Below are positions 32,034 to 41,000 of a stretch of DNA of 64,000 nucleotides, in pieces (positions within the stretch are counted from its first letter, which is position 1; each line of letters starts with the position of its first letter). The position numbers were made by a program, and so were the translations under genes. Source of the DNA: Caldilineaceae bacterium (GTDB lineage Bacteria > Chloroflexota > Anaerolineae > Caldilineales > Caldilineaceae); contig JAJDTL010000019.1 in assembly GCA_022827195.1 (NCBI GenBank), positions 1 through 64,000 on the forward strand, in the 5' to 3' direction. The notes beneath the pieces were generated by a model. It had not been told where the DNA came from. It worked only from the letters and a program-made list of their open reading frames with translations, and made no database searches.

Positions 32034-34709
32034 TTACATCCAGATGCGGAGCGGCGCATCCCCTTCTTCGTCGGGGTCCGCCGATTCGGCCTGGCCGTTG
32101 CCGCCTGGAGCGCCGTCATGCTCGCCGCGGGCGGCGGGCGGCGCGGGGAGCGGGACCGGTTCAGCCTCCAATTCAGACTCTGCGCCCGGCGCGGCCTCCT
32201 CGGGGACGGGTTCCGCCGCGACTTCGCTTTCTCCGTCGCTTTCCCCATCGCTATCCGCTGCGTCCTGGAGATAGACCTCGCGGCCCTGGCTGCGGCCCCG
32301 GTCCGGCCCCAGAACGCCGGCCGCCTCGAGCTGCCCCACGAGACGGCTTGCGCGGTTGAAGCCGACGCGCAGCTTGCGCTGGAGTATCGTCACCGAGCCG
32401 CGGCCGGCCTCGTTCACGACCTGCACCGCCTCTTCGAAAAGCTCATCGCGTTCGCCGTCGGCCGGCAGCGTTTCGACCTCCCGGACCGGCCCGTTATCCT
32501 TCTCCACAAGGGCCGGCAGCCCGTCCTCATCGCCCTGCGGCGCCTCCTCCTGCTCGGTCTCCGCGCGCGTGGCCAGAGGCGTTGCCTGCGGAGTCAGGTA
32601 TGGAAGAGGAACGCTCTCCTCTTCATCTTCTCCATGCCCCTGGAGATAGCTCTCCAGCTTGTGGAAGTTCTGCCAGTAGCGGACGATGCGATTGGTCTCC
32701 GAATCGTCGAGAAACGCGCCCTGCAAACGCTCCAGCTTGCTTGCGTCCGGGGCCATGAAGAGCATGTCGCCGCGCCCCAGCAGGCTCTCGGCGCCCGGCA
32801 GGTCGAGGACGACGCGGCTGTCGATCTGGCTGGTCACGGCGAAAGCGATGCGGGCCGGAAAGTTGGCCTTGATCAGGCCGGTGATGACGTCGACCGAGGG
32901 CCGCTGCGTGGCGATGATCAGGTGGATGCCGACCGCGCGGGCCATCTGAGCCAGGCGGATCACGTGCTTCTCGACCTCCTCGGGCGCGGCCATCATCAGG
33001 TCGGCCATCTCGTCGATGACGACGACGATATAGGGCAGGATCTCCTCACCCAGCTTTCGCAGATAGTCATTGAAACGCTCCAGGTCGCGCACGCCGGCCT
33101 GGTTCAGGAGCTTGTAGCGGCGCTCCATCTCCTTGATGCACCAGAAAAGCATCCCCGCGGCCCGGTCCACGTCGGTTACGACCGGGCTCAGGAGGTGGGG
33201 CGTGCCGTTGTAGACGGTCAGCTCGACCATCTTGGGGTCGATCATCAGCAGCCGCAGCGTTTCCGGCGTGTGCGTCAACAGCAGACAGCCGATGATCGAA
33301 TTGATGCAGACCGACTTGCCCGTTCCGGTGGCGCCCGCGATCAGCAGATGGGGCATGCGCGTGAGGTCGGTAGTGACCGGCTTGCCGCGCACGTCCTCGC
33401 CCAGCGCGATCGGCAGGCGGGCGCGCGCCTGCACCGCCTCAAACGCCTCACTCTCCATCAGCTCCTTGAGGCCGACATTGTTGCTCTCCGAATTGGGCAC
33501 CTCGATGCCGACATAGCTTGTCCCCGGGATCGGCGCCTCGATGCGCACGGTGCGCGCCGCCAGCGCCAGCGCAAGGTCGTTCGTAAGACTGGCGATCTTG
33601 CTGACCTTGACCTTGGTGCGTTTGACCTCGCCGCGCACCATCCGCTCAATGTAGCCGGGACGGATCAGATATTGCGTGACCGTGGGACCGGCGTTGACGC
33701 CTTCAAAGTCGGCCGGGACGCCGAACAGCGCCAGCGTCTCCTCCAGCAGCCGCCCGCGGTAGCGGATCAGATCGTCGCTGTCGCTCGACCGGTCCCAGAA
33801 ATCCAACATATCGTTCAGCTGCGGCAGCTCCCACACCGGCTGCGTCCTGCCGTTTCTGGCCGGCAGCTGCTCTTCGCCGCCGAGCATCGATAGCTGATTG
33901 TCGGCAACCGCAAGCTCGTGCGCCTCCGCCTCGCGTCCGTCATCCGCGGCGGGGCCGGCCTGCACTGGCGCTGAAAGCGGCGTGCCGGGCGGCGTGGCGG
34001 ACGGCGTGAGCGGGGACACCGCGGGCCTGTCTTCTTTCTGCCCGTTGCCGAAACCGGGGAATCTCATCTGCTGGCCTTCGCGCCGCGTCTCGTGCCAGGT
34101 CGTGCGCAGGCTCTCCCACCCGTCCAGGGCCATGTCGGCGCCGCCGTCCCAGAGCGACTCCCACAGGCGGCGTCCGCTGACCAGCGACAGCCCCAAAAGA
34201 GCGCCGCACACGAGCAGCGTCCATGCGCCCCAGCCGGGCAGCCCATCCTCAAGCAGATTGGCGATGAAGAGACCGAGCGCGCCGCCGGCGCCGCCGTCGG
34301 CAATGCGCGCCGCGCGCGACAATGAAGGCAGCCACAACGTGATGGCGGTGATGTATGCCAGAAAGATGAGCAGCAGACCGGTGGGGATACGCCAGGGCAG
34401 GATGGGCAGCGCCCGCTCTGCGCCCGTGCGCGTGCTCGACCCATCGATAACGTGCAGGACCATCCACAGGCCGAGGAAGCCGGTCAGCAGAGGTACGCCG
34501 GCCACACCGTCGCCGGTCGCGGCGCGCAGGAGATCAATCCAGAAGCCGGTTACGCTGCCGCGCGAACCGGTCAGCAGACTGAGGAGCGTGAAGACCGAGA
34601 CCAGAACGAGGGCGAGGCCGACGATTTCAAAACGGGTGACGACCGCCAGCCCGCCCAAGACCTTCTTCAGCGGATTTGTATTTCTCTTTCGACGTCGTTT
34701 GGCTGCCAT
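32034..34709 (-). CDS. ftsK: DNA translocase FtsK/SpoIIIE
   Basis: A hexameric ATP-driven DNA pump that clears chromosome ends from the division septum. The N-terminus has a basic tail and several membrane helices (about 18-170), followed by a linker. The motor follows, with the alpha/beta regions and Walker A IAGATGTGKSVCINSI, Walker B IVVVIDEMADLMMAA and IATQRPSVDVITG. The winged-helix gamma domain (DELFEEAVQVV to GREVYL) recognises DNA. After it comes an unusual tail of about 70 residues rich in Glu, Ala, Pro and Ser, ending APLRIWM. The 891-residue length is within range. It lies upstream of the dehalogenase-like gene on the same strand. Confidence 0.95.
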   Translation of the reverse strand: MAAKRRRKRNTNPLKKVLGGLAVVTRFEIVGLALVLVSVFTLLSLLTGSRGSVTGFWIDLLRAATGDGVAGVPLLTGFLGLWMVLHVIDGSSTRTGAERALPILPWRIPTGLLLIFLAYITAITLWLPSLSRAARIADGGAGGALGLFIANLLEDGLPGWGAWTLLVCGALLGLSLVSGRRLWESLWDGGADMALDGWESLRTTWHETRREGQQMRFPGFGNGQKEDRPAVSPLTPSATPPGTPLSAPVQAGPAADDGREAEAHELAVADNQLSMLGGEEQLPARNGRTQPVWELPQLNDMLDFWDRSSDSDDLIRYRGRLLEETLALFGVPADFEGVNAGPTVTQYLIRPGYIERMVRGEVKRTKVKVSKIASLTNDLALALAARTVRIEAPIPGTSYVGIEVPNSESNNVGLKELMESEAFEAVQARARLPIALGEDVRGKPVTTDLTRMPHLLIAGATGTGKSVCINSIIGCLLLTHTPETLRLLMIDPKMVELTVYNGTPHLLSPVVTDVDRAAGMLFWCIKEMERRYKLLNQAGVRDLERFNDYLRKLGEEILPYIVVVIDEMADLMMAAPEEVEKHVIRLAQMARAVGIHLIIATQRPSVDVITGLIKANFPARIAFAVTSQIDSRVVLDLPGAESLLGRGDMLFMAPDASKLERLQGAFLDDSETNRIVRYWQNFHKLESYLQGHGEDEEESVPLPYLTPQATPLATRAETEQEEAPQGDEDGLPALVEKDNGPVREVETLPADGERDELFEEAVQVVNEAGRGSVTILQRKLRVGFNRASRLVGQLEAAGVLGPDRGRSQGREVYLQDAADSDGESDGESEVAAEPVPEEAAPGAESELEAEPVPLPAPPAARGEHDGAPGGNGQAESADPDEEGDAPLRIWM

Positions 34710-35128
34710 GTCAGGTGAAATCCTTGTGCCGCCGCGTCAACCGACCAACGCGGACCGGTACAACCGGTCAGCCGAGTCGACTGCGGCAAAGCGCCGTACT
34801 GTCCTGAATTACGTTTGGGAAAAGAACAAACGTTCCCAAGACAGTATAGCAGCCAACCGGGATTTCATCAACAGGTTTTCAGTGCGAATACCGTTTGACA
34901 CGGCGACGATTCGTCTGCGTTTACCAACCGAAACGCGGGCGTCTCCCCCGCCGGGGCCTGCCTGAGATCCTAACTCGCGGCCAGCTTCAGCCCGCTGCCG
35001 GTCCGACCAAGAACGAAAAACATTGCTCCTCAGCCTTTGGACGCCAAGCACCAACCAGGAGTCCAAGAAGCGTTTACCAGGAGCGAAAAACCAGAAACTG
35101 AAAACCGGAAACCAAAAACTGACTACAC
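34710..35128. repeat. FtsK-RNase J spacer with a heptamer array
   Basis: The spacer has no recognisable gene. Its last ~45 bases (35084-35128) are a heptamer array with AAAAACC, AGAAACTG, AAAACCGG and AAAAACTG. The array abuts the TAG stop codon of RNase J on the minus strand. A locally AT-rich stretch around 34800-34880 may hold the ftsK promoter, but I see no clear match. Confidence 0.65.
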
Positions 35129-36847
35129 CTGAATCACCACCGGCAGAATCATCGGCCGGCGCCCCATCTCATTGCTGCAAAAGCTGGCCAGCGCATTGCG
35201 GATGCGGCGCGAGAGCGCAGACGGCGCGACCTTGCCCTTGACCTCGCTGCGCACGATCTCCTCGGCGCGCATGATCAGCCCTTCGTTGTCGCGAATATAG
35301 ACGAAGCCGCGGCTGATGATCTCCGGCCCGTAGAGAATCGAACCGTCGAACTCGTCCAGCGCGAGGATACAGACCAGGAAACCGTCGCTGCCCAGGTGGC
35401 GGCGGTCGCGCAGCACAACGCCGCCGACATCGCCGACGCCCAGCCCGTCGACAAAGACGTGGTTGGCGCTGACATGCTCGCCCAGCCGCGCCTGCACGCC
35501 CTCCTCCCCCTCTTCGAAACGACCGAACTCAACGACCTGCCCATCCTCTACCACAAAGACGCGCTCGGACGGGATGCCGGTGCTCTGCGCCAGCTCGCCG
35601 TGGAGCACGAGATGGCGGTAGGCGCCGTGCACCGGTATGAAGTGGCGCGGCCGCACCAGCTCCAGCATACGGCGGTAGTCATCCTTGCCGCCGTGCCCGC
35701 TGACGTGGACGTCGTCGGAGATTTCGTGATAGACGACCCGCGCGCCGCGGCGGAAAAGGTTGTCGACCGTGCGGTTGAACAACTCCTCGTTGCCGGGGAT
35801 CGGCGTCGCGCTCAGCACGACCGTGTCCCCCTGGCGCAGGCTGATCTGGCGGTGGTCGTCCATGCTCATCCGCACCATCGCGCTGGTCGGCTCACCCTGG
35901 CTGCCGGTGGCGATGATCGTGACCTTGTGCGAGGGCAGCGCCTCCATCTCGTGCGCGGTCAGAAGTTCGTCCTGGCGGATATCGAGGTAGCCGAGGCCGA
36001 TCGCGATCTTGACGTTGTTGACCATCGAGCGCCCGATCATGCCGACGCGGCGGCCATGTTTGCGCGCAATGTTAATGATCTGTTGCACGCGGCTGACGTT
36101 GCTGGCAAAGGTCGCCAGGATGACACGGCCGTCGACCCTGTCAAAAATCTCGTCGAGCATCTCCTCGACCTTGGTCTCGCTCGGCGTGCTCCCCTCCGTC
36201 TCGACGTTGGTGCTGTCGCCGAGCAGGAGCAGGACGCCCTCATCGCCCCAGCGCTGCAGCTTGTCCACCTCGGTCAGCTTGCCGTCGACCGGCGTGTCGT
36301 CGAACTTGTAATCGCTGGTGAGGATGACGCGGCCGGCCGGCGTGGCGACCGAGACGCCCACACTGTCCGGAAAGCTGTGACAGGTGTGAAAAAACTCGAC
36401 CGTGAACGGCTCCAGCTCGATCACGTCCTCTTCGGTCACGGTATGCAGCACCGTCTGTGCCAGCAGACCGTGCTCGGCCAGCTTGCCCTGCAGCAGCCCC
36501 TTGGTGAGCGCGGTGGCGTAGACCGGCGCGTCCAGCCCCTGGTCGATCAGGTAGGGCAGCGCGCCGATATGGTCCTCGTGGCCGTGCGTCAGCACGATGC
36601 CTCGAATCCAGTCCAGCCGGTTGAGCAGGTACTCGCTCTCGGGGATGACGACGTCGACGCCGTGCATGTCGCTGTCGGGAAACATGAGGCCGGCGTCGAT
36701 GATGAGGATATTCTCACCGGACTCGAGCAGCATCATGTTCTTCCCGATGCCGCCGAGGCCGCCCAGCGGGATCACCCGCAGTTGCGCCTCGGCGGCGTCG
36801 ACTTCGGCCCGCTCGGTGTCGGCGGGCGCTACTGTTATCTGTTCCAT
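35123..36847 (-). CDS. rnj: Ribonuclease J
   Basis: A metallo-beta-lactamase/beta-CASP nuclease with 5'-3' exonuclease and endonuclease activity, used in mRNA decay and rRNA maturation. The zinc site is HGHEDHIGALPYL near residue 80, followed by TCHSFPDSVGV and SDYKFDDTPVDG. The beta-CASP domain includes GRSMVNN and IATGSQGEPTSAMVRM, and the late motif GHGGKDDYRRMLELVRPRHFIPVHG is intact. The 574-residue length from ATG 36847 (AGGAG seven bases away) is typical; a longer reading has no family sequence. A strong hairpin lies just before the ribosome binding site. Confidence 0.95.
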   Translation of the reverse strand: MEQITVAPADTERAEVDAAEAQLRVIPLGGLGGIGKNMMLLESGENILIIDAGLMFPDSDMHGVDVVIPESEYLLNRLDWIRGIVLTHGHEDHIGALPYLIDQGLDAPVYATALTKGLLQGKLAEHGLLAQTVLHTVTEEDVIELEPFTVEFFHTCHSFPDSVGVSVATPAGRVILTSDYKFDDTPVDGKLTEVDKLQRWGDEGVLLLLGDSTNVETEGSTPSETKVEEMLDEIFDRVDGRVILATFASNVSRVQQIINIARKHGRRVGMIGRSMVNNVKIAIGLGYLDIRQDELLTAHEMEALPSHKVTIIATGSQGEPTSAMVRMSMDDHRQISLRQGDTVVLSATPIPGNEELFNRTVDNLFRRGARVVYHEISDDVHVSGHGGKDDYRRMLELVRPRHFIPVHGAYRHLVLHGELAQSTGIPSERVFVVEDGQVVEFGRFEEGEEGVQARLGEHVSANHVFVDGLGVGDVGGVVLRDRRHLGSDGFLVCILALDEFDGSILYGPEIISRGFVYIRDNEGLIMRAEEIVRSEVKGKVAPSALSRRIRNALASFCSNEMGRRPMILPVVIQV

Positions 36848-36865
36848 TCGATTTCTCCTTTGAGA

Positions 36866-36894
36866 GGCGCTGCAGACGCGCGGTCTGCGGCGCC
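36866..36894 (-). promoter_or_regulatory. Leader hairpin upstream of the RNase J start
   Basis: A 12-bp stem with one wobble pair (36866-36877 and 36883-36894) closes a five-base loop about eight bases upstream of the AGGAG. It could shield the 5' end or serve as a feedback site for RNase J; the sequence shows only the structure. Confidence 0.6.
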
Positions 36895-36911
36895 GAAATT
36901 TTCGTCTAACA

Positions 36912-36943
36912 CAAAAACGCCGGGCAGCATCGGCTCCCAGCGT
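36912..36943 (-). terminator. Rho-independent terminator after the alpha-type glutamine synthetase
   Basis: On the minus strand, ACGCTGGG (from 36943) pairs with CCCGGCGT (to 36917), with one unpaired position in each arm. TTTTTGTGTT follows. It separates the glutamine synthetase transcript from RNase J. Confidence 0.75.
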
Positions 36944-37091
36944 GAGCATCATGAATCGATTTTACCTGCCAAAGTGCAACATATTTGCCCTGGGCGAGGG
37001 GAAGACATCCCTCCCGCTGCTCACGACCTGCTCCTCTCCGATTTCTCCCCTCTATTCTACTCTTGAATCAATCTCTTGTCCAGTTAAGCGC

Positions 37092-38453
37092 TCAATAGAC
37101 GCCGAGATAGCGGTCCAGCTCCCATTGCGAGACAAAGTTGCGATAGCTGTCCCACTCCTGGTTCTTGGCCTCGACATAGCGCTCGAAAACGTGCTGACCG
37201 AGCGCGTCCTGCACGACCTCGTCCTGGCGCAGGGCATCGAGCGCCTCGCCCAGGTTGCCCGGCAGCGTCTCGAGGCCGGAGCGGTCGCCGTTCATCTGGT
37301 AGAGGTCCTCTTCGGCCGGCATCGGCGGGTCGAGCTTGCGTTCGATGCCGTCGAGGCCCGCGGCCAGCATGACGGCAAAAGCAAGATAGGGATTGGCGCT
37401 GGGGTCGGGGCAGCGCAACTCGCAGCGCGTGCTCTGGGGGCGGTTGGGGTTGATGCGCGGGATGCGGATCAGGGCGCTGCGGTTTGTGCGCCCCCACGAA
37501 ATGTAGACGGGCGCCTCGTAGCCGGGCACCAGCCGCTTATAGCTGTTGACCAGCGGCGCGATGATCGGCGTGATCGCGGCGGCATGCGCCAGCTGACCGG
37601 CGATAAAGTGGAGCGCGGTCTTGCTGAGGCCGTACTCGTCGCTCTCGTCGTACATGCAGGTCGCGTCCTCGCCATGCTTCCAGAGGCTCTGGTGAACGTG
37701 CATACCGCTGCCGTTTACGCCGGTGATCGGCTTGGGCATGAAGGTGCAGTGCAGCCCGTTCTTCTGCGCGATCGCCTTCAGGGTCGTGCGCAGGGTGATC
37801 GTATTGTCGGCCGCGGCGAGCGCGGGGCCGTACTGGAAGTCGATCTCGTTCTGGCCGCTGGCGACCTCGTGGTGGGAGGCCTCGACCTTGATGCCGAGAG
37901 CATTGAGCGCGTCAACCATCTGCCTGCGCACGCCGTGGGCCGAATCGGAGCTGACGTCGAAGTAGCCGGCCTCGTCGTGCGGCGTCAGAGGGTAGAGGCT
38001 GTTGTCCGGGTGGCGGCGGAAGAGGAAGAACTCCAGCTCCGGGCCGACCAGAAAGTCGAAACCCAACTCCTTGGCGCGGTTGAGCTGGCGGCGCAGGATG
38101 AAACGCGGGTCGCCGCTGAAAGGATCGCCGTTGGGCGTGAAGACATCGCAGACGACGCGCGCGGTGGACAACTCCATCTCCCAGGGGATCGGCATGAAGG
38201 TGTCCAGGTCCGGCACGAGGTACATGTCGCTTTCGGCGATGCGGGCGAAGCCTTCGATCGAGCTGCCGTCGAACCAGACACCATTCTCAATCGCACGGTC
38301 CCACAACTCAATCGGGATCGTAACCTGTTTGACGATGCCCACGATATCGCTGAACTGCAGACGCACAAAACGCACATTATGGCGTTTGATCGTATCGTCG
38401 ATCCCCTCGAGCGCCTCCATCAGCCTATCATCGGTGAATGCATCCAATTGCAT
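37092..38453 (-). CDS. glnA: Type I glutamine synthetase, alpha-like form
   Basis: Makes glutamine from glutamate, ammonia and ATP. Conserved parts are VWFDGSSIEGFARIAESDM, GPELEFFLFRR with metal-binding Glu, ITGVNGSGMHVHQSLWK, the latch-adjacent [14 protein letters not shown], and [20 protein letters not shown]. The N-terminal half lacks the ~25-residue insert found in the neighbouring copy, and the C-terminus SQWELDRYLGVY resembles the Bacillus-type enzyme. At 453 residues it is the shorter copy. AAAGGGGA precedes the ATG. Two glutamine synthetases of different subtype in tandem suggest separate regulation. Confidence 0.95.
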   Translation of the reverse strand: MQLDAFTDDRLMEALEGIDDTIKRHNVRFVRLQFSDIVGIVKQVTIPIELWDRAIENGVWFDGSSIEGFARIAESDMYLVPDLDTFMPIPWEMELSTARVVCDVFTPNGDPFSGDPRFILRRQLNRAKELGFDFLVGPELEFFLFRRHPDNSLYPLTPHDEAGYFDVSSDSAHGVRRQMVDALNALGIKVEASHHEVASGQNEIDFQYGPALAAADNTITLRTTLKAIAQKNGLHCTFMPKPITGVNGSGMHVHQSLWKHGEDATCMYDESDEYGLSKTALHFIAGQLAHAAAITPIIAPLVNSYKRLVPGYEAPVYISWGRTNRSALIRIPRINPNRPQSTRCELRCPDPSANPYLAFAVMLAAGLDGIERKLDPPMPAEEDLYQMNGDRSGLETLPGNLGEALDALRQDEVVQDALGQHVFERYVEAKNQEWDSYRNFVSQWELDRYLGVY

Positions 38454-38467
38454 ACTTGCGTTCCCCT

Positions 38468-38699
38468 TTCAGATAGTTTTCAGTCGTCGGTTTCTAGTTT
38501 TCAGTTGGTAGCGGACGGACACTGAAGACGAGAGGTTGAACGCTGAAAACTTTGCAACCGTCGGTATGGAAGAAAAAGGGGGCAGGCACACTGCCACGCG
38601 CCGCCCCCTTTGCTGTCAGAATCTGTAAACAGTCGGTTTCTTGTTCTTAGTCATAGATCGAGCGAACACTAAAAACCAGAAACACAAAGCTGAAAAATC
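38468..38699. repeat. Two-arm heptamer element between the glutamine synthetase genes
   Basis: Left arm 38470-38510 has AGTTTTCAGT, TTCTAGTTTTCAG and similar units. Right arm 38650-38699 has CACTAAAAACCAGAAAC and GCTGAAAAATCC, reaching the stop codon of the gene at 38700. A terminator sits between the arms. Confidence 0.7.
38571..38611 (-). terminator. Rho-independent terminator after the beta-type glutamine synthetase
   Basis: AAAGGGGGC (38575-38583) and GCCCCCTTT (38603-38611) pair, with an internal GGCA/TGCC step. On the minus strand the stem is followed by a T-rich run (TTTTTCTTCC, counting the end of the stem). Confidence 0.8.
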
Positions 38700-40115
38700 C
38701 TAGATGCCGTAGTACATCACGAACTCCTGCGGATGCGGGCGCAGGCGCACGGGATCGACCTCTTCGAGGCGCTTGTACTCGATGTAGGCCTCGAGCAGGT
38801 CGGGCGTGAAGACGCCGCCTTCGAGCAGGAAGTCGCTGTCATCTTCGAGCGCGTCGAGAACCTCGCCCAGGCTGCCCTTGACCATCTCCACCTCTTTCAG
38901 GACATCCTCTTCGTACAGGTCGATCTCAGCCGGGTCACCGGGGTCGATCTGGTTCCTGATGCCGTCCATGCCGGCCATGATCATGGCGGCGAAGGCCAGG
39001 TACGGGTTCGCGCCGGGGTCGGGGCAGCGGAACTCGATGCGCTTGCTCTTGGGCGACTGGCTGTACATCGGGATGCGGCAGGCCGCCGAGCGGTTGCGGG
39101 CCGAGTAGGCCACGACCACCGGGGCCTCGTAACCGGGCACCAGGCGGCGGTAGCTGTTGGTCAGCGGCGCGCAGAATGCCAGCAGCGCGTTGATGTGCTT
39201 GAGCAGGCCGCCGGTGAAGTGCAGCGCCATCTCGCTCAGGCCGGCGTACTGGTCGCCGGCAAAGAGCGGGTCGCCGCCTTTCCAGAAGCTCAGGTGCGTG
39301 TGCATGCCGGAGCCGTTGTCCTCGTAGAGGGGCTTGGGCATGAAGGTGACCGTCTTGTCGTTCGCCTTGGCCACGTTCTTGATGATGTACTTGTAGAGCT
39401 GCACCTGGTCGGCCATCTGCACCAGCGGCTTGAACTTCATGTCGATCTCGGCCTGGCCCGCGGTGCCGACCTCGTGGTGATGCACCTCGATGTCGATGCC
39501 GGCATCGATCATCTTGCGCGTCATCTCCGAGCGCACATCCTGCAGCGTGTCGTACGGCGAGACGGGGAAGTAGCCCCGCTTGAGGCCGACAGAGTGGCCG
39601 CCGCTCATGTCGCCCGAGTTCCACGGCGCCTCGACGCTGTCGACGTAGTAACCGGCGGTGTGCTGGCCGGCCTCGTAGGAGACGGCGTCAAAGATAAAGA
39701 ACTCGGCTTCCGGCCCGACGTAGATCGTATCGGCGGTGCCCTGCGATTCGACGTAGCTGACCGCCTTGCCGGCAACGTGGCGCGGGTCGCGGCTGTAGGC
39801 CTCGCCCGACAGCGGGTCGTGGACGTTGCAGATGGCGCTGAGCGTCGGCATGGCGCAGATCGGGTCGATGATCGCGGTCGTCGGGTCCAGGCGCAGCACC
39901 ATGTCACTGTTCTCGATGCTCTGGAAGCCGCGGATTGAGGAGCCGTCGAAGCCCAGCCCTTCATCGACCGCCTCATCGGCGTCGAACTCCTCGACCGGAA
40001 TCGTGAAGTGATGCCACTGGCCGAACAGGTCGGTGAACTTGACGTCCACCATCTGAATGTGGTTGTCCTGGATGGCGCTGACCAGGTCGGCTTTGCTGCT
40101 TACGTTGAGTTTCAT
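38700..40115 (-). CDS. glnA: Type I glutamine synthetase, beta-like form
   Basis: A second ammonia-assimilating synthetase, 471 residues from ATG 40115. Family motifs are [78 protein letters not shown] and [16 protein letters not shown]. The insert with [12 protein letters not shown] and [11 protein letters not shown] is typical of the beta form (E. coli length 469). A Tyr in EIDLYEED aligns with the adenylylation region, but whether it is modified is unknown. I reject the longer start at 40190 because its 25 extra residues have no homology. The usual C-terminal end QEFVMYYGI is intact. Confidence 0.95.
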   Translation of the reverse strand: MKLNVSSKADLVSAIQDNHIQMVDVKFTDLFGQWHHFTIPVEEFDADEAVDEGLGFDGSSIRGFQSIENSDMVLRLDPTTAIIDPICAMPTLSAICNVHDPLSGEAYSRDPRHVAGKAVSYVESQGTADTIYVGPEAEFFIFDAVSYEAGQHTAGYYVDSVEAPWNSGDMSGGHSVGLKRGYFPVSPYDTLQDVRSEMTRKMIDAGIDIEVHHHEVGTAGQAEIDMKFKPLVQMADQVQLYKYIIKNVAKANDKTVTFMPKPLYEDNGSGMHTHLSFWKGGDPLFAGDQYAGLSEMALHFTGGLLKHINALLAFCAPLTNSYRRLVPGYEAPVVVAYSARNRSAACRIPMYSQSPKSKRIEFRCPDPGANPYLAFAAMIMAGMDGIRNQIDPGDPAEIDLYEEDVLKEVEMVKGSLGEVLDALEDDSDFLLEGGVFTPDLLEAYIEYKRLEEVDPVRLRPHPQEFVMYYGI

Positions 40116-40345
40116 TCCTCGATCAATCCTTTCGCAGATGGCGTGGGGTCCGTTTTGGCTGCAACCGGCGCCGGGCAGGCGCGACCGCACTCAAAAGATG
40201 ACCTGAAAACTGTATGCTTAAAGAGCAATAGTTGTCATAGTATAACCGCGATGGGCGGCGCATTCATGGACAAAGCGAATAACGATTGCCCAATTTTCTT
40301 TGTGCATTTTGTATGATCCTGTGAGTCGGCATCTTCGTTCGCCGA

Positions 40346-40436
40346 GTGCGCCTACTGTGTGCGCCTACTGTGTGCGTCTGCTGTGTACGCCTGCTGTGTG
40401 CGTCTGCTGTGTACGCCTGCTGTGTACGCCTGCTTT
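40346..40436. repeat. 13-bp tandem repeat array, seven copies
   Basis: Seven adjacent copies of a 13-bp unit of the form GTGCGCCTACTGT are present. The first two are identical; later ones alternate GTGCG/GTACG and CTACT/CTGCT. Unit length is not a multiple of three, so the array is not a coding repeat. It is unrelated to the 7-bp family. Confidence 0.92.
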
Positions 40437-40886
40437 GGCGCCCAGGGCACGCGCGCCGCACGCGAGAGCGCCGGCCCAGGTTGTCCGCCCCTGGTCCGGC
40501 GCTGCTGCCGGCCGCGCTGCGCCGGGAATCGCTATGCAAAGTACTCGGTCGTGGCAATGATGTTCAGCTGGATCTCCGGGCGTTCGAGGAGTGTCTCCGT
40601 CAGATTGGCGCCGCCCGCCAGTTGTGGGATCTGATGCAGCCCAGCGCGGCGGCGACCCATCGCGGCGCCACCGTGTGTGCGCGCTTCCAGCCTGTCGCCA
40701 ACGCGCCGCGTGTCGACGCCACCGTGTGTGCGCTTCGCCAACTCCGCCTTTCGAGTTTCGACGTCTCGAGTTTCGAGTTTCGGCAACTCCTGCCGCCGCC
40801 GGCACCTATTCCCCGCCCGAACATTCCCACCCCAATTGTGGGCTGCACCCCGTTCGGCCGTACGCCCGCCGACTTGAGCCGGTGTG

Positions 40887-40895
40887 TGATATAAT
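40887..40895 (+). promoter_or_regulatory. Extended -10 promoter for the molybdopterin oxidoreductase
   Basis: TGATATAAT matches the extended -10 consensus exactly (TGnTATAAT) and lies about 105 bases before the start codon. No good -35 is found at 17 bases, as expected for an extended -10 promoter. Confidence 0.55.
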
Positions 40896-41000
40896 GCGCC
40901 CGCGCTGAAAGCGGCACTGATCGACATTGCCGCCCGAACCGCTTTCTCCAGGCCCTGACTCCTGCCAGGAGTCCAAAACCGCCAACTTGAGACCATCAAG

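Larger units (their letters stand above)
40116..41000. other. Long gene-free spacer upstream of the molybdopterin oxidoreductase
   Basis: About 885 bases without a convincing gene. The spacer holds a 13-bp tandem array (40346-40436), two copies of a GCCACCGTGTGTGCGC segment near 40668 and 40720, a short heptamer array with CGAGTTT units at about 40740-40790, and an extended -10 promoter near its right end. Open readings through the 13-bp array give Cys/Leu/Val-rich products that look like chance. Confidence 0.6.

Noticed and set aside
30153..33893. Very long plus-strand open frame across the LolA-like, dehalogenase and FtsK region
   Set aside because: It lies antisense to clearly conserved genes. 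Its translation is Arg/Ala/His-rich with no family features, as expected for GC-rich DNA. The same applies to the frames at 60824-63346 (plus), 40806-43388 (minus) and 35396-37066 (plus).
35123..36952. Longer RNase J starting at 36952
   Set aside because: The extra residues cover the terminator and leader hairpin; ATG 36847 has AGGAG and matches family length.
40346..40894. Cys/Leu-rich open frame over the 13-bp array
   Set aside because: All three frames are open across the array because of its composition. There is no ribosome binding site or homology.
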